NCBI RefSeq assembly: GCF_051401765.1
Contig: NW_027480544.1
Location: 496,001-560,000, forward strand
Length of the DNA stretch: 64,000 bases
Direction of reading: 5' to 3'
Origin: Calliopsis andreniformis
Taxonomy: Eukaryota > Arthropoda > Insecta > Hymenoptera > Andrenidae
Every line of letters begins with the position of its first letter. The first letter of the stretch is position 1. Below the pieces are notes generated by a model that did not search any database, was not told where the DNA came from, and worked only from the letters and a program-made list of their open reading frames with translations. Shown in pieces: positions 39,647 through 53,643 of this stretch. The position numbers were made by a program, and so were the translations under genes.

Positions 39647-42600
39647 CTAGGACAGGAGGTTGATTATTGAGGATTGAAGAGTGAGGATTGAGGATTGAGG
39701 ATTGATGATTGAGGATTGAGGATTGAAGATTGAGTATGGAGGATTGAAGATTGAGGATTGAGGATTAAGGATTGAGGATTGAAGATTGAGGACTGAGTGT
39801 TGAGGGTTGAGTGATGAGAATTGATGTTTGTGGACTGTGATTTGAAGATTGGAGGTTGGGGATTTAGCATTGAACCATGAGAATTCAGAATATTCTATTG
39901 AGTATTGAGAATTGGGGATTGATGGTTGAATATTGGTGATTGATGGTTGAGGGTTGTGTGTTGAATATTGAGTATTGATGATTGAGAATTGAGAATTGAG
40001 GAGGAGGACTGATGGTTGAGGAATGAGGTTTGAGGAATGAGGATTGAGGATTGAGGATTGAGGATTGAGGACTGAGGATTGAGGATTGAGTATTGAAGAT
40101 TGAGTATTCATGACTGAGGATTGAGGATTGAGGATTGAGGGTTGAGGATTGACGATCGAAGATTGAGTATTGAGGATTGAAGGTTGATGTTTGAGGATTG
40201 AGTATTGCGGGTGGAGAATGAGGGCTGAGGGTTGAGGATTGAGGTTTGAGTATTGAATACTGATAATTCAGGATATTCTGTTGAGTATTGAGAATTGATG
40301 ATTGATGGTTGAGTATTGAGGATTGAGGATTGAGGATTGAGGATTGAGTATTGAAGATTGAGGATCGAGGATTGAGGATTGAGGATTGAGGATTGAGGAT
40401 TGAGTATTGAGGCTTGAGGATTGAGGATTGAGGATTGAAGATTGAGGATTGGGGATTGAGGATTGACGATTGACGGTTAAGGATTGAGGATTGGGGATTG
40501 AGGATCTAGGATTGAGTACTGAGGACTGCGGATTGACGATTCAGTATTGAAGATTGAGGATTGATGACTGAGGATTGAGGTTTGAGGATTGAGGTTTGAG
40601 GATTGAGGATTGAAGATTGAAGATTGAGTATTGAGGATTGAAGGTTGAGGATTGAGGATTGAGTATTGAGGATGGAGAATGAGGGCTGCGGGTTGAGGAT
40701 TGGGGTTTGAGTATTGAATCCTGAGAATTCACGATATTCTATTGAGTATTGATAATTGAGGATTGATGGTTGAGTATTGAGGATTGAGAATTGAGGATTG
40801 AGGATTGAGTTTTGAAGATTGAGGATTGATGATTGAGGATTGAGTATTGAGGATTGGGGATTGAAGATTGAGGACTGAGTGTTGAGGGTTGAGTGATGAT
40901 AATTGATGTTTGTGTATGGAGACATGAAGATTGAAGATTGAGGATTGAGTATTGAAAACTGAGAATTCAGGATATTCTATTGAGTATCGAGTATTGAGTA
41001 TTGAGGATTGAGGATTGAGGATTGAGTATTGAAGATTGAGGATTGATGATTCAGGACTGAGGATTGAGGATTGTGGATTGAGGATTGAGTTTTGCAGATT
41101 GAGGATTGATGATTGAGGATTCAGGATTGAGGATTGAGGATTGAGGATTGAGGATTGAGGATTGAAGATTGAGGATTGAGGATTGAGGATTGAGCGTTGA
41201 GGGTTGAGTGATGAGAATTGATGTTTGTGGATGGAGACTTGAAGATTGAAGATTGAGGATTGAGTATTGAAAACTGAGAATTCAGGATATTCTATTGAGA
41301 ATTGAGAATTGAGGATTGATGATTGAGGATTGAGGATTAAGGTTTGAGGATTGAGGACGAGGACTGACGGTTGAGGATTGAGGTTTGAGTATTAAGGATT
41401 GAGGATTGAGGACTGAGGATTGGGGATTGAGGACTGAGGGTTGAGGATTGATTATTGAGCTTTGGGGATTGAAGATTGTGGACTGGGGATAGAGGACTGA
41501 ATATTGAGGATTAAGGATAGAGTATTGGGGATTGATGATCTAGGATACGAGATTGATTATTGAGGATTGAAGATTGAGGATTGAGGATTGAGGATTGAGA
41601 ATTGAGAATTGAGGATGAGGACTGAGGGTTGAGGATGGAGGTTTGAGGAATGAGGATTGAGGATTGAGGATTGTGGATTGAGTGTTGGAGATTGAGGATT
41701 GATGATTGAGGATTGAGGATTGAGGATCGAGGATTGAGGATTGAGGATTGAAGATTGACGATTGAGTATTGAAGATTGAGGATTGATGACTGAGGATTGA
41801 GGATTTAGGATTGAGGATTGAGGATGGAGGATGACGGCTGAGGGTTGGGGATTGAGGTTTGAGTATTGAATCCTGAGTATTCAGGATATTCTATTGAGTA
41901 TTGAGATTTGAGGATTGATGGTTGAGTATTGAGGATTGAGGATTGAGGACTGAGTATTGAAGATTGAGGATTGATGATTGAGGATAGAGGATTGAGGAAT
42001 GAGGATGGCGGATTGAGTATTGAGGCTTGAGGATTGAGGATTGAGGATTGAGGATTGAGGATTGAGGACTGAGTATTGAAGATTGAGGATTTATGATTGA
42101 GGATTGAGGATTGAGGAATGAGGATTGAGGATTGAGGATTGAGGATTGAGGATTGAGGGTTGAGGATTGAGGATCGAAGATTGAGTATTGAGGATTGAAG
42201 GTTGAGGTTTGAGGATTGAGGATTGAGGGTGGAGGATGAGGGCTGAGGGTTGAGGATTGAGGATTGAGGATTGACGCTTGAGGATAGAGGATCGAGGATG
42301 GTGGATTGAAGGATGAGTATTGAGGATTGAAGATTGAGGATTGAGGATTCAGGATTGAGGATTGAGGATGAGGGCTGAGGGTTGAGGATTGAGGATTGAG
42401 GGTTGAGGATTGAAGATTGAGTATTGAGGATTGAAGGTTGAGGATTGAGGATTCAGGATTGAGGATTGAGGATGAGGGCTGAGGGTTGAGGGTTGAGGTT
42501 TGAGGCCTGAGGACAGAGGATTGAGGATTGAGAATTGAGGATGGAGGATTGAGGGTTGACGTTTGAGGATTGAGTATTGAAGAATGAGGATTGATGATTG

Positions 42601-45600
42601 AGGATTGAGGATTGAGGATTGAGTTTTGAAGATTGAGGATTGATGATTGAGGATTGAGTATTGAGGATTGGGGATTGAAGATTGAGGACAGAGTGTTGAG
42701 GGTTGAGTGATGATAATTGATGTTTGTGGATGGAGACATGAAGATTGAAGATTGAGGATTGAGTATTGAAAACTGCGAATTCAGTATATTCTTTTGAGTA
42801 TTGAGTATTGAGTATTGAGGATTGAGGATTGAGGATTGAGTATTGAAGATTGAAGATTGATGATTGATGACTGAGGATTGAGGATTGAGGATTGAGGATT
42901 GAGTTTTGAAGATTGAGGATGGATGATTGAGGATTGAGGATTGAGGATTGAGGATTGAGGATTGAGGATTGAAGATTGATGATTGAGGATTGAGGATTGA
43001 GTGTTGAGGGTTGAGTGATGAGAATTGATGTTTGTGGATGGAGACTTGAAGATTGAAGATTGACGATTGAGTATTGAAAACTGAGAATTCAGGATATTCT
43101 ATTGAGAATTGAGAATTGAGGATTGATGATTGAGGATTGAGGATTGAGGTTTGAGGATTGAGGACGAGGACTGACGGTTGAGGATAGAGGTTTGAGTATT
43201 AAGGATTGAGGATTGAGGACTGAGGATTGGGGATTGAGGACTGAGGGTTGAGGATTGATTATTGAGCTTTGGGGATTGAAGATTGTGGACTGGGGATAGA
43301 GGATTGAATATTGAGGATTAAGGATAGAGTATTGGGGATTGAGGATCTAGGATACGAGATTGATTATTGAGGATTGAAGATTGAGGATTGAGGATTGAGG
43401 ATTGAGAATTGAGAATTGAGGATGAGGACTGAGGGTTGAGGATGGAGGTTTGAGGAATGAGGATTGAGGATTGAGGATTGTGGATTGTGTGTTGGAGATT
43501 GAGGATTGATGATTGAGGATTGAGGATTGAAGATTGAGGACTGAGAGTTGAGGGTTGAGTGATGAGAATTGATGTTTGTGGATGGAGACTTGAAGATTGA
43601 AGATTGACGATTGAGTATTGAAAACACAGAGTTCAGGATATTCTATTGAGAATTGAGAATTGAGGATTGATGATTGAGTATTGAGGGTTGATGTTTGAGG
43701 GTTGTGTATTGAATATTGAGGATTGAGGATTGAGGATTGAGGATTGAGGATTGAGGGTTGAGGATTGAGGATCGAAGATTGAGTATTGAGGATTGAAGGT
43801 TGAGGTTTGAGGATTGAGGATTGAGGGTGGAGGATGAGGGCTGAGGGTTGAGGATTGAGGATTGAGGATTGACGCTTGAGGATAGAGGATCGATGATGGT
43901 GGATTGAAGGCTGAGTATTGAGGATTGAAGATTGAGGATTGAGGATTCAAGATTGAGGATTGAGGATGAGGGCTGAGGGTTGAGGATTGAGGATTGAGGG
44001 TTGAGGATTGAAGATTGAGTATTGAGGATTGAAGGTTGAGGATTGAGGATTCAGGATTGAGGATTGAGGATGAGGGCTGAGGGTTGAGGGTTGAGGTTTG
44101 AGGCCTGAGGACAGAGGATTGAGGATTGAGAATTGAGGATGGAGGATTGAGGGTTGACGTTTGAGGATTGAGTATTGAAGATTGAGGATTGATGATTGAT
44201 TATTGAGGATTGAGGATTGAGGATTGAGGATTGGGTTTTGCAGATTGAGGATTGATGATTGAGGATTGAGGATTGTGGATTGAGGATTGAGGATTGAGGA
44301 TTGAAGATTGAGGATTGAGGATTGAGGATTGAGTGTTGACGGTTGAGTGATGAGAATTGATGTTTGTGGATGGAGACATGAAGATTGAAGATTGAGGATT
44401 GAGTATTGAAAACTGAGAATTCAGGATATTCTATTGAGAATTGAGAATTGAGGATTGAGGTTTGAGGATTGAGGACGAGGACTGACGGTTGGGGATTGAG
44501 GTTTGAGTATTCAGGATTGAGGATTGAGGACTGAGGATTGGGGATTGAGGACTGGGGGTTGAGGATTGATTATTGAGCTTTGGGGAATGAAGATTGTGGA
44601 CTGGGGATAGAGGATTGAATATTGAGGATTAAGGATAGAGTATTGGGGATTGAGGGTCTAGGATACGAGATTGATTATTGAGGATTGAAGATTGAGGATT
44701 GAGGATTGAGGATTGAGAATTGAGAATTGAGGATGACGACTGAGGGTTGAGGATGGAGGTTTGAGGAATGAGGATTGAGGATTGAGGATTGTGGATTGAG
44801 TGTTGGAGATTGAGGATTGATGATTGAGGATTGAGGATTGAGGATCGAGGATTGAGGATTGAGGATTGAAGATTGAGGATTGAGTATTGAAGATTGAGGA
44901 TTGATGACTGAGGATTGAGGATTTAGGATTGAGGATTGAGGATGGAGGATGACGGCTGAGGGTTGAGGATTGAGGTTTGAGTATTGAATCCTGAGTATTC
45001 AGGATATTCTATTGAGTATTGAGATTTGAGGATTGATGGTTGAGTATTGAGGATTGAGGATTGAGGGCTGAGGGTTGAGGATTGATTATTGAGCTTTGGG
45101 GATTGAAGATTGTGGGCTGGGGATAGAGGATTGAATATTGAGGATTAAGGATAGAGTATTGGGGATTGAGGATCTAGGATACGAGATTGATTATTGAGGA
45201 TTGAAGATTGAGGATTGAGGATTGAGGATTGAGAACTGAGAATTGAGGATGAGGACTGAGGGTTGAGGATGGAGGTTTGAGGAATGAGGATTGAGGATTG
45301 AGGATTGTGGATTGAGTGTTGGAGATTGAGGATTGATAATTGAGGATTGAAGATTGAGGATTGATGACTGAGGATTGAGGATTTAGGATTGAGGATTGAG
45401 AATGGAGGATGACGGCTGAGGGTTGAGGATTGAGGTTTGAGTATTGAATCCTGAGTATTCAGGATATTCTATTGAGTATTGTGATTTGAGGATTGATGGT
45501 TGAGTATTGAGGATTGAGGATTGAGGACTGAGTATTGAAGATTGAGGATTGATGATTGAAGATTGGGGATTGATGACTGAGGATTGAGGATTTAGGATTG

Positions 45601-46693
45601 AGGATTGAGGATGGAGGATGACGGCTGAGGGTTGAGGATTGAGGTTTGAGTATTGAGTCCTGAGTATTCAGGATATTCTATCGAGTATTGAGATTTGAGG
45701 ATTGATGGTTGAGCATTGAGGATTGACGATTGAGTATTGAAGATTGAGGATTGATGACTGAGGATTGAGGATTGAGGATTGAGGATTGAGGATTGAGGAT
45801 TGACGATTGAGGATTGAGGATTGAGGATTGAGGATTGAAGATTGAGGACTGAGTGTTGAGGGCTGAGTGATGAGAATTGATGTTTGTGGATGGAGACTTG
45901 AAGATTGAAGATTGACGGTTGAGTATTGAAAACAGAGAATTCAGGATATTCTATTGAGTATTGAGAATTGAGGATTGATGGTTGAGTATTGAGGATTGAT
46001 GTTTGAGGGTTGTGTATTGAATATTGAGGATTGAGGATTGAGGATTGAGGATTGAGGATTGAGGATTGAGGGTTGAGGATTGAGGATCGAAGATTGAGTA
46101 TTGAGGATTGAAGGTTGAGGTTTGAGGATTGAGGATTGAGGGTGGAGGATGAGGGCTGAGGGTTGAGGATTGAGGATTGAGGATTGACGCTTGAGGATAG
46201 AGGATCGAGGATGGAGGATTGAAGGCTGAGTATTGAGGATTGAAGATTGAGGATTGAGGATTCAGGATTGAGGATTGAGGATGAGGGCTGAGGGTTGAGG
46301 ATTGAGGATTGAGGATTGAGGATTGAAGATTGAGTATTGAGGATTGAAGGTTGAGGATTGAGGATTCAGGATTGAGGATTGAGGATGAGGGCTGAGGGTT
46401 GAGGGTTGAGGTTTGAGGCCTGAGGACAGAGGATTGAGGATTGAGAATTGAGGATGGAGGATTGAGGGTTGACGTTTGAGGATAGAGTATTGAAGATTGA
46501 GGATTGATGATTGAGGATTGAGGATTGAGGATTGAGGATTGAGGATTGAGTATTGAAGATTGTGGATTGATGATTGGCGATTGAGGACTGAGGATTGAGG
46601 ATTGATTATTGAGCTTTGGGGATTCAAGAATGTGGCCTGGGGATAGAGGACTGAATATTGAGGATTAAGGATAGAGTATTGGGGATTGAGGGT
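39647..46693. repeat. Type I higher-order block, complete (7,047 bp)
   Basis: It is the same length as the 9,422 block and collinear with it at an offset of 30,225 bp in all landmarks I compared. The few differences include GGATAGAGG near 41,983, GGATTTATG near 42,088 and GAGCGTTGAGG near 41,193, all private here. In its opening part it is closer to the 29,905 block (GATATTCTGTTGAG, GAGTACTGAGG), so the block is itself a mosaic. Confidence 0.88.
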
Positions 46694-49600
46694 CTAGGAC
46701 AGGAGGTTGATTATTGAGGATTGAAGAGTGAGGATTGAGGATTGAGGATTGATGATTGAGGATTGAGGATTGAAGATTGAGTATGGAGGATTGAAGATTG
46801 AGGATTGAGGATTAAGGATTGAGGATTGAAGATTGAGGACTGAGTGTTGAGGGTTGAGTGATGAGAATTGATGTTTCTGGACTGTGATTTGAAGATTGGA
46901 GGTTGGGGATTTAGCATTGAACCATGAGAATTCAGAATATTCTATTGAGTATTTAGAATTGGGGATTGATGGTTGAATATTGGTGATTGATGGTTGAGGG
47001 TTGTGTGTTGAATATTGAGTATTGATGATTGAGAATTGAGAATTGAGGAGGAGGACTGATGGTTGAGGAATGAGGTTTGAGGAATGAGGATTGAGGATTG
47101 AGGATTGAGGATTGAGGACTGAGGATTGAGGATTGAGTATTGAAGATTGAGTATTCATGACTGAGGATTGAGGATTGAGGATTGAGGGTTGAGGATTGAC
47201 GATCGAAGATTGAGTATTGAGGATTGAAGGTTGATGTTTGAGGATTGAGTATTGCGGGTGGAGAATGAGGGCTGAGGGTTGAGGATTGAGGTTTGAGTAT
47301 TGAATACTGATAATTCAGGATATTCTATTGAGTATTGAGAATTGATGATTGATGGTTGAGTATTGAGGATTGAGGATTGAGGATTGAGGATTGAGTATTG
47401 AAGATTGAGAATCGAGGATTGAGGATTGAGGATTGAGGATTGAGGATTGAGTATTGAGGCTTGAGGATTGAGGATTGAGGATTGAAGATTGAGGATTGGG
47501 GATTGAGGATTGACGATTGACGGTTAAGGATTGAGGATTGGGGATTGAGGATCTAGGATTGAGTATTGAGGACTGCGGATTGACGATTCAGTATTGAAGA
47601 TTGAGGATTGATGACTGAGGATTGAGGTTTGAGGATTGAGGTTTGAGGATTGAGGATTGAAGATTGAAGATTGAGTATTGAGGATTGAAGGTTGAGGATT
47701 GAGGATTGAGTATTGAGGATGGAGAATGAGGGCTGCGGGTTGAGGATTGGGGTTTGAGTATTGAATCCTGAGAATTCACGATATTCTATTGAGTATTGAG
47801 AATTGAGGATTGATGGTTGAGTATTGAGGATTGAGAATTGAGGATTGAGGATTGAGTTTTGAAGATTGAGGATTGATGATTGAGGATTGAGTATTGAGGA
47901 TTGGGGATTGAAGATTGAGGACTGAGTGTTGAGGGTTGAGTGATGATAATTGATGTTTGTGTATGGAGACATGAAGATTGAAGATTGAGGATTGAGTATT
48001 GAAAACTGAGAATTCAGGATATTCTATTGAGTATCGAGTATTGAGTATTGAGGATTGAGGATTGAGGATTGAGTATTGAAGATTGAGGATTGATGATTCA
48101 GGACTGAGGATTGAGGATTGTGGATTGAGGATTGAGTTTTGCAGATTGAGGATTGATGATTGAGGATTGAGGATTGAGGATTGAGGATTGAGGATTGAGG
48201 ATTGAGGATTGAAGATTGAGGATTGAGGATTGAGGATTGAGTGTTGAGGGTTGAGTGATGAGAATTGATGTTTGTGGATGGAGACTTGAAGATTGAAGAT
48301 TGAGGATTGAGTATTGAAAACTGAGAATTCAGGATATTCTATTGAGAATTGAGAATTGAGGATTGATGATTGAGGATTGAGGATTGAGGTTTGAGGATTG
48401 AGGACGAGGACTGACGGTTGAGGATTGAGGTTTGAGTATTAAGGATTGAGGATTGAGGACTGAGGATTGGGGATTGAGGACTGAGGGTTGAGGATTGATT
48501 ATTGAGCTTTGGGGATTGAAGATTGTGGACTGGGGATAGAGGACTGAATATTGAGGATTAAGGATAGAGTATTGGGGATTGAGGATCTAGGATACGAGAT
48601 TGATTATTGAGGATTGAAGATTGAGGATTGAGGATTGAGGATTGAGAATTGAGAATTGAGGATGAGGACTGAGGGTTGAAGATGGAGGTTTGAGGAATGA
48701 GGATTGAGGATTGAGGATTGTGGATTGAGTGTTGGAGATTGAGGATTGATGATTGAGGATTGAGGATTGAGGATCGAGGATTGAGGATTGAGGATTGAAG
48801 ATTGACGATTGAGTATTGAAGATTGAGGATTGATGACTGAGGATTGAGGATTTAGGATTGAGGATTGAGGATGGAGGATGACGGCTGAGGGTTGGGGATT
48901 GAGGTTTGAGTATTGAATCCTGAGTATTCAGGATATTCTATTGAGTATTGAGATTTGAGGATTGATGGTTGAGTATTGAGGATTGAGGATTGAGGACTGA
49001 GTATTGAAGATTGAGGATTGATGATTGAGGATTGAGGATTGAGGAATGAGGATTGCGGATTGAGTATTGAGGCTTGAGGATTGAGGATTGAGGATTGAGG
49101 ATTGAGGATTGAGGACTGAGTATTGAAGATTGAGGATTGATGATTGAGGATTGAGGATTGAGGAATGAGGATTGAGGATTGAGGATTGAGGATTGAGGAT
49201 TGAGGGTTGAGGATTGAGGATCGAAGATTGAGTATTGAGGATTGAAGGTTGAGGTTTGAGGATTGAGGATTGAGGGTGGAGGATGAGGGCTGAGGGTTGA
49301 GGATTGAGGATTGAGGATTGACGCTTGAGGATAGAGGATCGAGGATGGTGGATTGAAGGATGAGTATTGAGGATTGAAGATTGAGGATTGAGGATTCAGG
49401 ATTGAGGATTGAGGATGAGGGCTGAGGGTTGAGGATTGAGGATTGAGGGTTGAGGATTGAAGATTGAGTATTGAGGATTGAAGGTTGAGGATTGAGGATT
49501 CAGGATTGAGGATTGAGGATGAGGGCTGAGGGTTGAGGGTTGAGGTTTGAGGCCTGAGGACAGAGGATTGAGGATTGAGAATTGAGGATGGAGGATTGAG

Positions 49601-52600
49601 GGTTGACGTTTGAGGATTGAGTATTGAAGATTGAGGATTGATGATTGAGGATTGAGGATTGAGGATTGAGGATTGAGGATTGAGTTTTGCAGATTGAGGA
49701 TTGATGATTGAGGATTGAGGATTGAGGATTGAGGATTGGGGATTGAGGATTGAAGATTGAGGATTGAGGATTGAGGATTGAGTGTTGACGGTTGAGTGAT
49801 GAGAATTAATGTTTGTGGATGGAGACATGAAGATTGAAGATTGAGGATTGAGTATTGAAAACTGAGAATTCAGGATATTCTATTGAGAATTGAGAATTGA
49901 GGATTGAGGTTTGAGGATTGAGGACGAGGACTGACGGTTGGGGATTGAGGTTTGAGTATTCAGGATTGAGGATTGAGGACTGAGGATTGGGGATTGAGGA
50001 CTGGGGGTTGAGGATTGATTATTGAGCTTTGGGGAATGAAGATTGTGGACTGGGGATAGAGGATTGAATATTGAGGATTAAGGATAGAGTATTGGGGATT
50101 GAGGGTCTAGGATACGAGATTGATTATTGAGGATTGAAGATTGAGGATTGAGGATTGAGGATTGAGAATTGAGAATTGAGGATGAGGACTGATGGTTGAG
50201 GATGGAGGTTTGAGGAATGAGGATTGAGGATTGAGGATTGTGGATTGAGTGTTGGAGATTGAGGATTGATGATTGAGGATTGAGGATTGAGGATCGAGGA
50301 TTGAGGATTGAGGATTGAAGATTGAGGATTGAGTATTGAAAATTGAGGATTGATGACTGAGGATTGAGGATTTAGGATTGAGGATTGAGGATGGAGGATG
50401 ACGGCTGAGGGTTGAGGATTGAGGTTTGAGTATTGAATCCTGAGTATTCAGCATATTCTATTGAGTATTGAGATTTGAGGATTGATGGTTGAGTATTGAG
50501 GATTGAGGATTGAGGACTGAGGGTTGAGGATTGATTATTGAGCTTTGGGGATTGAAGATTGTGGGCTGGGGATAGAGGATTGAATATTGAGGATTAAGGA
50601 TAGAGTATTGGGGATTGAGGATCTAGGATACGAGATTGATTATTGAGGATTGAAGATTGAGTATTTAGGATTGAGGATTGAGAACTGAGAATTGAGGATG
50701 AGGACTGAGGGTTGAGGATGGAGGTTTGAGGAATGAGGATTGAGGATTGAGGATTGTGGATTGAGTGTTGGAGATTGAGGATTGATAATTGAGGATTGAA
50801 GATTGAGGATTGAGGATTGAGTATTGAGAATTGAGAATTGAGGATGAGGTCTGAGGGTTGAGGATGGAAGTTTGAGGAATGAGGATTGAGGATTGAGGAT
50901 TGTGGATTGAGTGTTGGAGATTGAGGATTGATGATTGAGGATTGAGGATTGAGGATCGAGGATTGAGGATTGAGGATTGAAGATTGACGATTGAGTATTG
51001 AAGATTGGGGATTGATGACTGAGGATTGAGGATTTAGGATTGAGGATTGAGGATGGAGGATGACGGCTGAGGGTTGAGGATTGAGGTTTGAGTATTGAGT
51101 CCTGAGTATTCAGGATATTCTATCGAGTATTGAGATTTGAGGATTGATGGTTGAGCATTGAGGATTGACGATTGAGTACTGAAGATTGAGGATTGATGAC
51201 TGAGGATTGAGGATTGAGGATTGAGGATTGAGGATTGAGGATTGACGATTGAGGATTGAGGATTGAGGATTGAGGATTGAAGATTGAGGACTGAGTGTTG
51301 AGGGCTGAGTGATGAGAATTGAAGTTTGTGGATGGAGACTTGAAGGTTGAAGATTGACGATTGAGTATTGAAAACAGAGAATTCGGGATATTCTATTGAG
51401 TATTGAGGATTGAGGATTGAGGATTGAGGATTGAGTATTGAAGATTGAGGATTGAGGATTGAGGATTGAGGATTGAGGATTGAGGATTGAGTATTGAGGC
51501 TTGAGGATTGAGGATTGAGGATTGAAGATTGAGGATTGGGGATTGAGGATTGACGATTGACGATTGAGGATTGAGGATTGGGGATTGAGGATCTAGGATT
51601 GAGTATTGAGGACTGCGGATTGACGATTGAGTATTGAAGATTGAGGATTGATGACTGAGGATTGAGGATTGAGGATTGAGGTTTGAGGATTGAGGATTGA
51701 AGATTGAAGATTGAGTATTGAGGATTGAAGGTTGAGGATTGAGGATTGAGTATTGAGGATGGGGAATGAGGATTGAGGATTGAGGATTGTGGATTGAGTG
51801 TTGGAGATTGAGGATTGATAATTGAGGATTGAAGATTGAGTATTGAGGTTTGAGGATTGAGAATTGAGAATTGAGGATGTGGACTGAGGGTTGAGGATGG
51901 AGGTTTGAGGAATGAGGATTGAGGAATGAGGATTGAGGATTGAAGATAGAAGATTGAGTATTGAGGATTGAAGGTTGAGGATTGAGGATTGAGTATTGAG
52001 GATGGGGAATGAGGGCTGCGGGTTGAGGATTGGGGTTTGAGTATTGAATCCTGAGAATTCACGATATTCTATTGAGTATTGAGAATTGAGGATTGATGGT
52101 TGAGTATTGAGGATTGAGAATTGAGGATTGAGGATTGAGTTTTGAAGATTGAGGATTGATGATTGAGGATTGAGTATTGAGGATTGGGGATTGAAGATTG
52201 AGGACTGAGTGTTGAGGGTTGAGTGATGATAATTGATGTTTGTGTATGGAGACATGAAGATTGAAGATTGAGGATTGAGTATTGAAAACTGAGAATTCAG
52301 GATATTCTATTGAGTATCGAGTATTGAGTATTGAGGATTGAGGATTGAGGATTGAGTATTGAAGATTGAGGATTGATGATTCAGGACTGAGGATTGAGGA
52401 TTGTGGATTGAGGATTGAGTTTTGCAGATTGAGGATTGATGATTGAGGATTGAGGATTGAGGATTGAGGATTGAGGATTGAGGATTGAGGATTGAAGATT
52501 GAGGATTGAGGATTGAGGATTGAGTGTTGAGGGTTGAGTGATGAGAATTGATGTTTGTGGATGGAGACTTGAAGATTGAAGATTGAGGATTGAGTATTGA

Positions 52601-53643
52601 AAACTGAGAATTCAGGATATTCTATTGAGAATTGAGAATTGAGGATTGATGATTGAGGATTGAGGATTGAGGTTTGAGGATTGAGGACGAGGACTGACGG
52701 TTGAGGATTGAGGTTTGAGTATTGAGGATTGAGGATTGAGGACTGAGGATTGGGGATTGAAGACTGAGGATTGAGGATTGGTTATTGAGCTTTGGGGATT
52801 GAAGATTGTGGGCTGGGGATAGAGGATTGAATATTGAGGATTAAGGATAGAGTATTGGGGATTGAGGATCTAGGATACGAGATTGATTATTGAGGATTGA
52901 AGATTGAGGATTGAGGATTGAGGATTGAGAATTGAGAATTGAGGATGAGGACTGAGGGTTGAGGATGGAGGCTTGAGGAATGAGGATTGAGGGTTGAGGA
53001 TTGTGGATTGAGTGTTGGAGATTGAGGATTGATGATTGAGGATTGACGATTGAGGATCGAGGATTGAGGATTGAGGATTGAAGATTGACGATTGAGTATT
53101 GAAGGTTGAGGATTGATGACTGAGGATTGAGGATTTGGGATTGAGGATTGAGGATGGAGGATGACGGCTGAGGGATGAGGATTGAGGTTTGAGTATTGAA
53201 TCCTGAGTATTCAGGATATTCTATTGAGTATTGAGATTTGAGGATTGATGGTTGAGTATTGAGGATTGAGGATTGAGGACTGAGTATTGAAGATTGAGGA
53301 TTGATGATTGAGGATTCAGGATTGAGGATTGAGGATGAGGGCTGAGGGTTGAGGGTTGAGGTTTGAGGCCTGAGGACAGAGGATTGAGGATTGAGAATTG
53401 AGGATGGAGGATTGAGGGTTGACGTTTGAGGATAGAGTATTGAAGATTGAGGATTGATGATTGAGGATTGAGGATTGAGGATTGAGGATTGAGGATTGAG
53501 TATTGAAGATTGTGGATTGATGATTGGCGATTGAGGACTGAGGATTGAGGATTGATTATTGAGCTTTGGGGATTGAAGAATGTGGCCTGGGGATAGAGGA
53601 CTGAATATTGAGGATTAAGGATAGAGTATTGGGGATTGAGGGT
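46694..53643. repeat. Type II block with a 174-bp deletion
   Basis: It opens with the A2 module and is 6,950 bp long. It has the 516 bp missing from the 33,039 block but lacks 174 bp near 53,315, where GATGATTGAGGATTCAGG joins directly; other type II copies there have GGATAGAGGATCGAGG and following units (near 39,150). 174 bp equals 24 heptamers plus one hexamer. A tract near 52,015-52,720 carries markers of another module (listed separately). Confidence 0.85.
52015..52720. repeat. Probable gene-conversion tract inside a type II block
   Basis: Left of about 52,010 the word GATGGGGAATG is that of the type II module (compare near 21,781 and 37,828). From about 52,017 the markers change to those of the opening module found near 10,460-11,170: GGGCTGCGGG, GGATTGATGGTTG (not GGATTAATGG), TTTGTGTATGG (not TTTGTGGATGG), GAGTATCGAG (not GAGTATTGAG), GTTTTGCAG (not GTTTTTCAG) and GAGTGATGAG (not GAGTGACGAG). 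At about 52,720 type II markers return (GTATTGAGG, GAAGACTGAGG, GATTGGTTATTG). The block length is not changed by this tract. Confidence 0.75.
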
